This document shows, piece after piece, positions 63,496-64,000 of a stretch of DNA of 64,000 nt. The position numbers and the translations under genes are program-made. This DNA comes from Muribaculaceae bacterium Isolate-110 (HZI). GTDB taxonomy: Bacteria > Bacteroidota > Bacteroidia > Bacteroidales > Muribaculaceae. The notes beneath the pieces are model-generated. The model made no database searches, had not been told where the DNA came from, and was given only the letters and a program-made list of their open reading frames with translations. The stretch lies in the NCBI GenBank assembly GCA_003762875.1, contig RIBL01000001.1, positions 248,001 through 312,000 on the forward strand, given 5' to 3'. How positions within the stretch are numbered: position 1 is the first letter of the stretch; each line of letters starts with the position of its first letter.

Positions 63496-64000
63496 ATGGA
63501 TTTTACCTTAGATATAGGCGGACTGAATATGAGCATCAAGGGTGCACCCTGGTCGCTCGCCACTCTTCCGCCCAACTTCCGCCCGTTTCTCAGCACTGCC
63601 GGGCTTATGCGCGGTGACAGGGCTGTGATGAAGATAGAGCATACGGCTGTCAAGCCATCGCTCCATGGGCTCAGACCACTGTCGACATCGTGCAACGACA
63701 TCGGCCGGGCCTCACTCTATCACGACGGTGACCGTTGGCTTGTGTCGCTCATCCCGGGTCACGGACAGCATCCGCGCGTCATGGCCATTGACCGAGACCT
63801 GCGCCAAGCCAGTGTCAGTCTGCAGAGCGACGACCCCTATGCCGGATTTGTCATCGACTCCATGGCCCGCATACTCTTTTCACAATATGCCGCCTCGTGT
63901 GGCTCGCTGATGCTGCATGCCTCAGTCGTGGAGAGTGACGGACGCGCTTATCTTTTCATGGGCAAGAGCGGCACCGGCAAGAGTACGCACTCGCGACTGT
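63496..64000 (+). CDS. HprK-like serine kinase, cut by the window end
   Basis: The reading frame opens at ATG 63496 and runs off the window after 168 codons. The N-terminal part (about 1-125) has no clear motif, while LMLHASVV is followed by the Walker A LFMGKSGTGKSTHSRL near 153-167, as in HPr kinase/phosphorylase-like proteins of PqqD-linked systems. HprK-like proteins in such clusters (as in lasso-peptide loci) phosphorylate a peptide or protein. The rest of the gene, and any further genes, lie beyond the window. Confidence 0.75.
   Translation, partial: MDFTLDIGGLNMSIKGAPWSLATLPPNFRPFLSTAGLMRGDRAVMKIEHTAVKPSLHGLRPLSTSCNDIGRASLYHDGDRWLVSLIPGHGQHPRVMAIDRDLRQASVSLQSDDPYAGFVIDSMARILFSQYAASCGSLMLHASVVESDGRAYLFMGKSGTGKSTHSRL

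Noticed and set aside
1-64000. CRISPR arrays, tRNA or rRNA genes, insertion sequences
   Set aside because: No regular spaced repeats, no cloverleaf or ribosomal sequences and no transposase genes were seen.

Overview
This window reads as chromosome of a gut Bacteroidales bacterium, most likely in or near the family Muribaculaceae (placement is inference from gene content; genus not determined). The signs are Bacteroidota-type promoters (-7 box TAnnTTTG, often with TTTG or TTG about 20 bases upstream), few Shine-Dalgarno sites, a TamL-type lipidated BamA homologue, a DUF5686 outer-membrane protein, a eukaryote-like glycogen branching enzyme, and a surface-polysaccharide operon led by a UpxY-type antiterminator.

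Positions 1-43 kb are mostly housekeeping genes in short operons. They comprise rsfS-ftsH; a glutamate decarboxylase/antiporter acid-resistance pair (gadB-gadC); a DHH phosphoesterase, a small lipoprotein and glmM; and a minus-strand block tamL, HAD phosphatase, TPR histidine-kinase-like protein, TPR/HTH membrane regulator and outer-membrane receptor. On the plus strand follow a coiled-coil protein, an MgtC-like protein, a CPA2 antiporter and a degenerate protein kinase, then glgB, a thioredoxin-like lipoprotein and a TIGR02757 protein. After these come an L,D-transpeptidase, guaB, a double-parvulin foldase, a small beta-barrel protein, a HigBA-like toxin-antitoxin pair, a glycosyltransferase with a DUF5686 protein, a CYTH protein, a rhamnogalacturonan acetylesterase-like protein, a GH43 enzyme and an acyl-CoA ligase. 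Convergent junctions carry unusually long, almost perfect hairpins (30, 35 and 38 bp stems).

The accessory part starts at 43.1 kb. A tyrosine recombinase (43131-44357) is followed by about 750 bp without a gene. This stretch holds four copies of a recombination-site-like repeat, forming two inverted pairs, each enclosing a promoter that points away from the polysaccharide genes. Each pair has its own central sequence (TTGTA or TTGCG). I read this as a tandem two-cassette invertible promoter switch, with both cassettes in the OFF orientation here.

From 45.1 kb to the end runs one long plus-strand surface-glycan operon: UpxY antiterminator, HAD-like protein, Wzx flippase, an iron-sulfur FrhB-like protein, polysaccharide pyruvyl transferase, five GT2 enzymes (one of them divergent), a hexapeptide acyltransferase, a GT8 enzyme, a GT11 fucosyltransferase-like enzyme, a Wzy-like polymerase, two GT4 enzymes plus a third, and an initiating sugar-phosphate transferase. 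The tail is PqqD-like protein, NTP_transf_5-type nucleotidyltransferase and an HprK-like kinase cut by the window end. That trio resembles peptide-modification or HPr-rel-A type systems and is the least understood part of the locus. The middle of the operon (about 50-57.7 kb) is clearly more AT-rich than its flanks, which suggests mosaic assembly.
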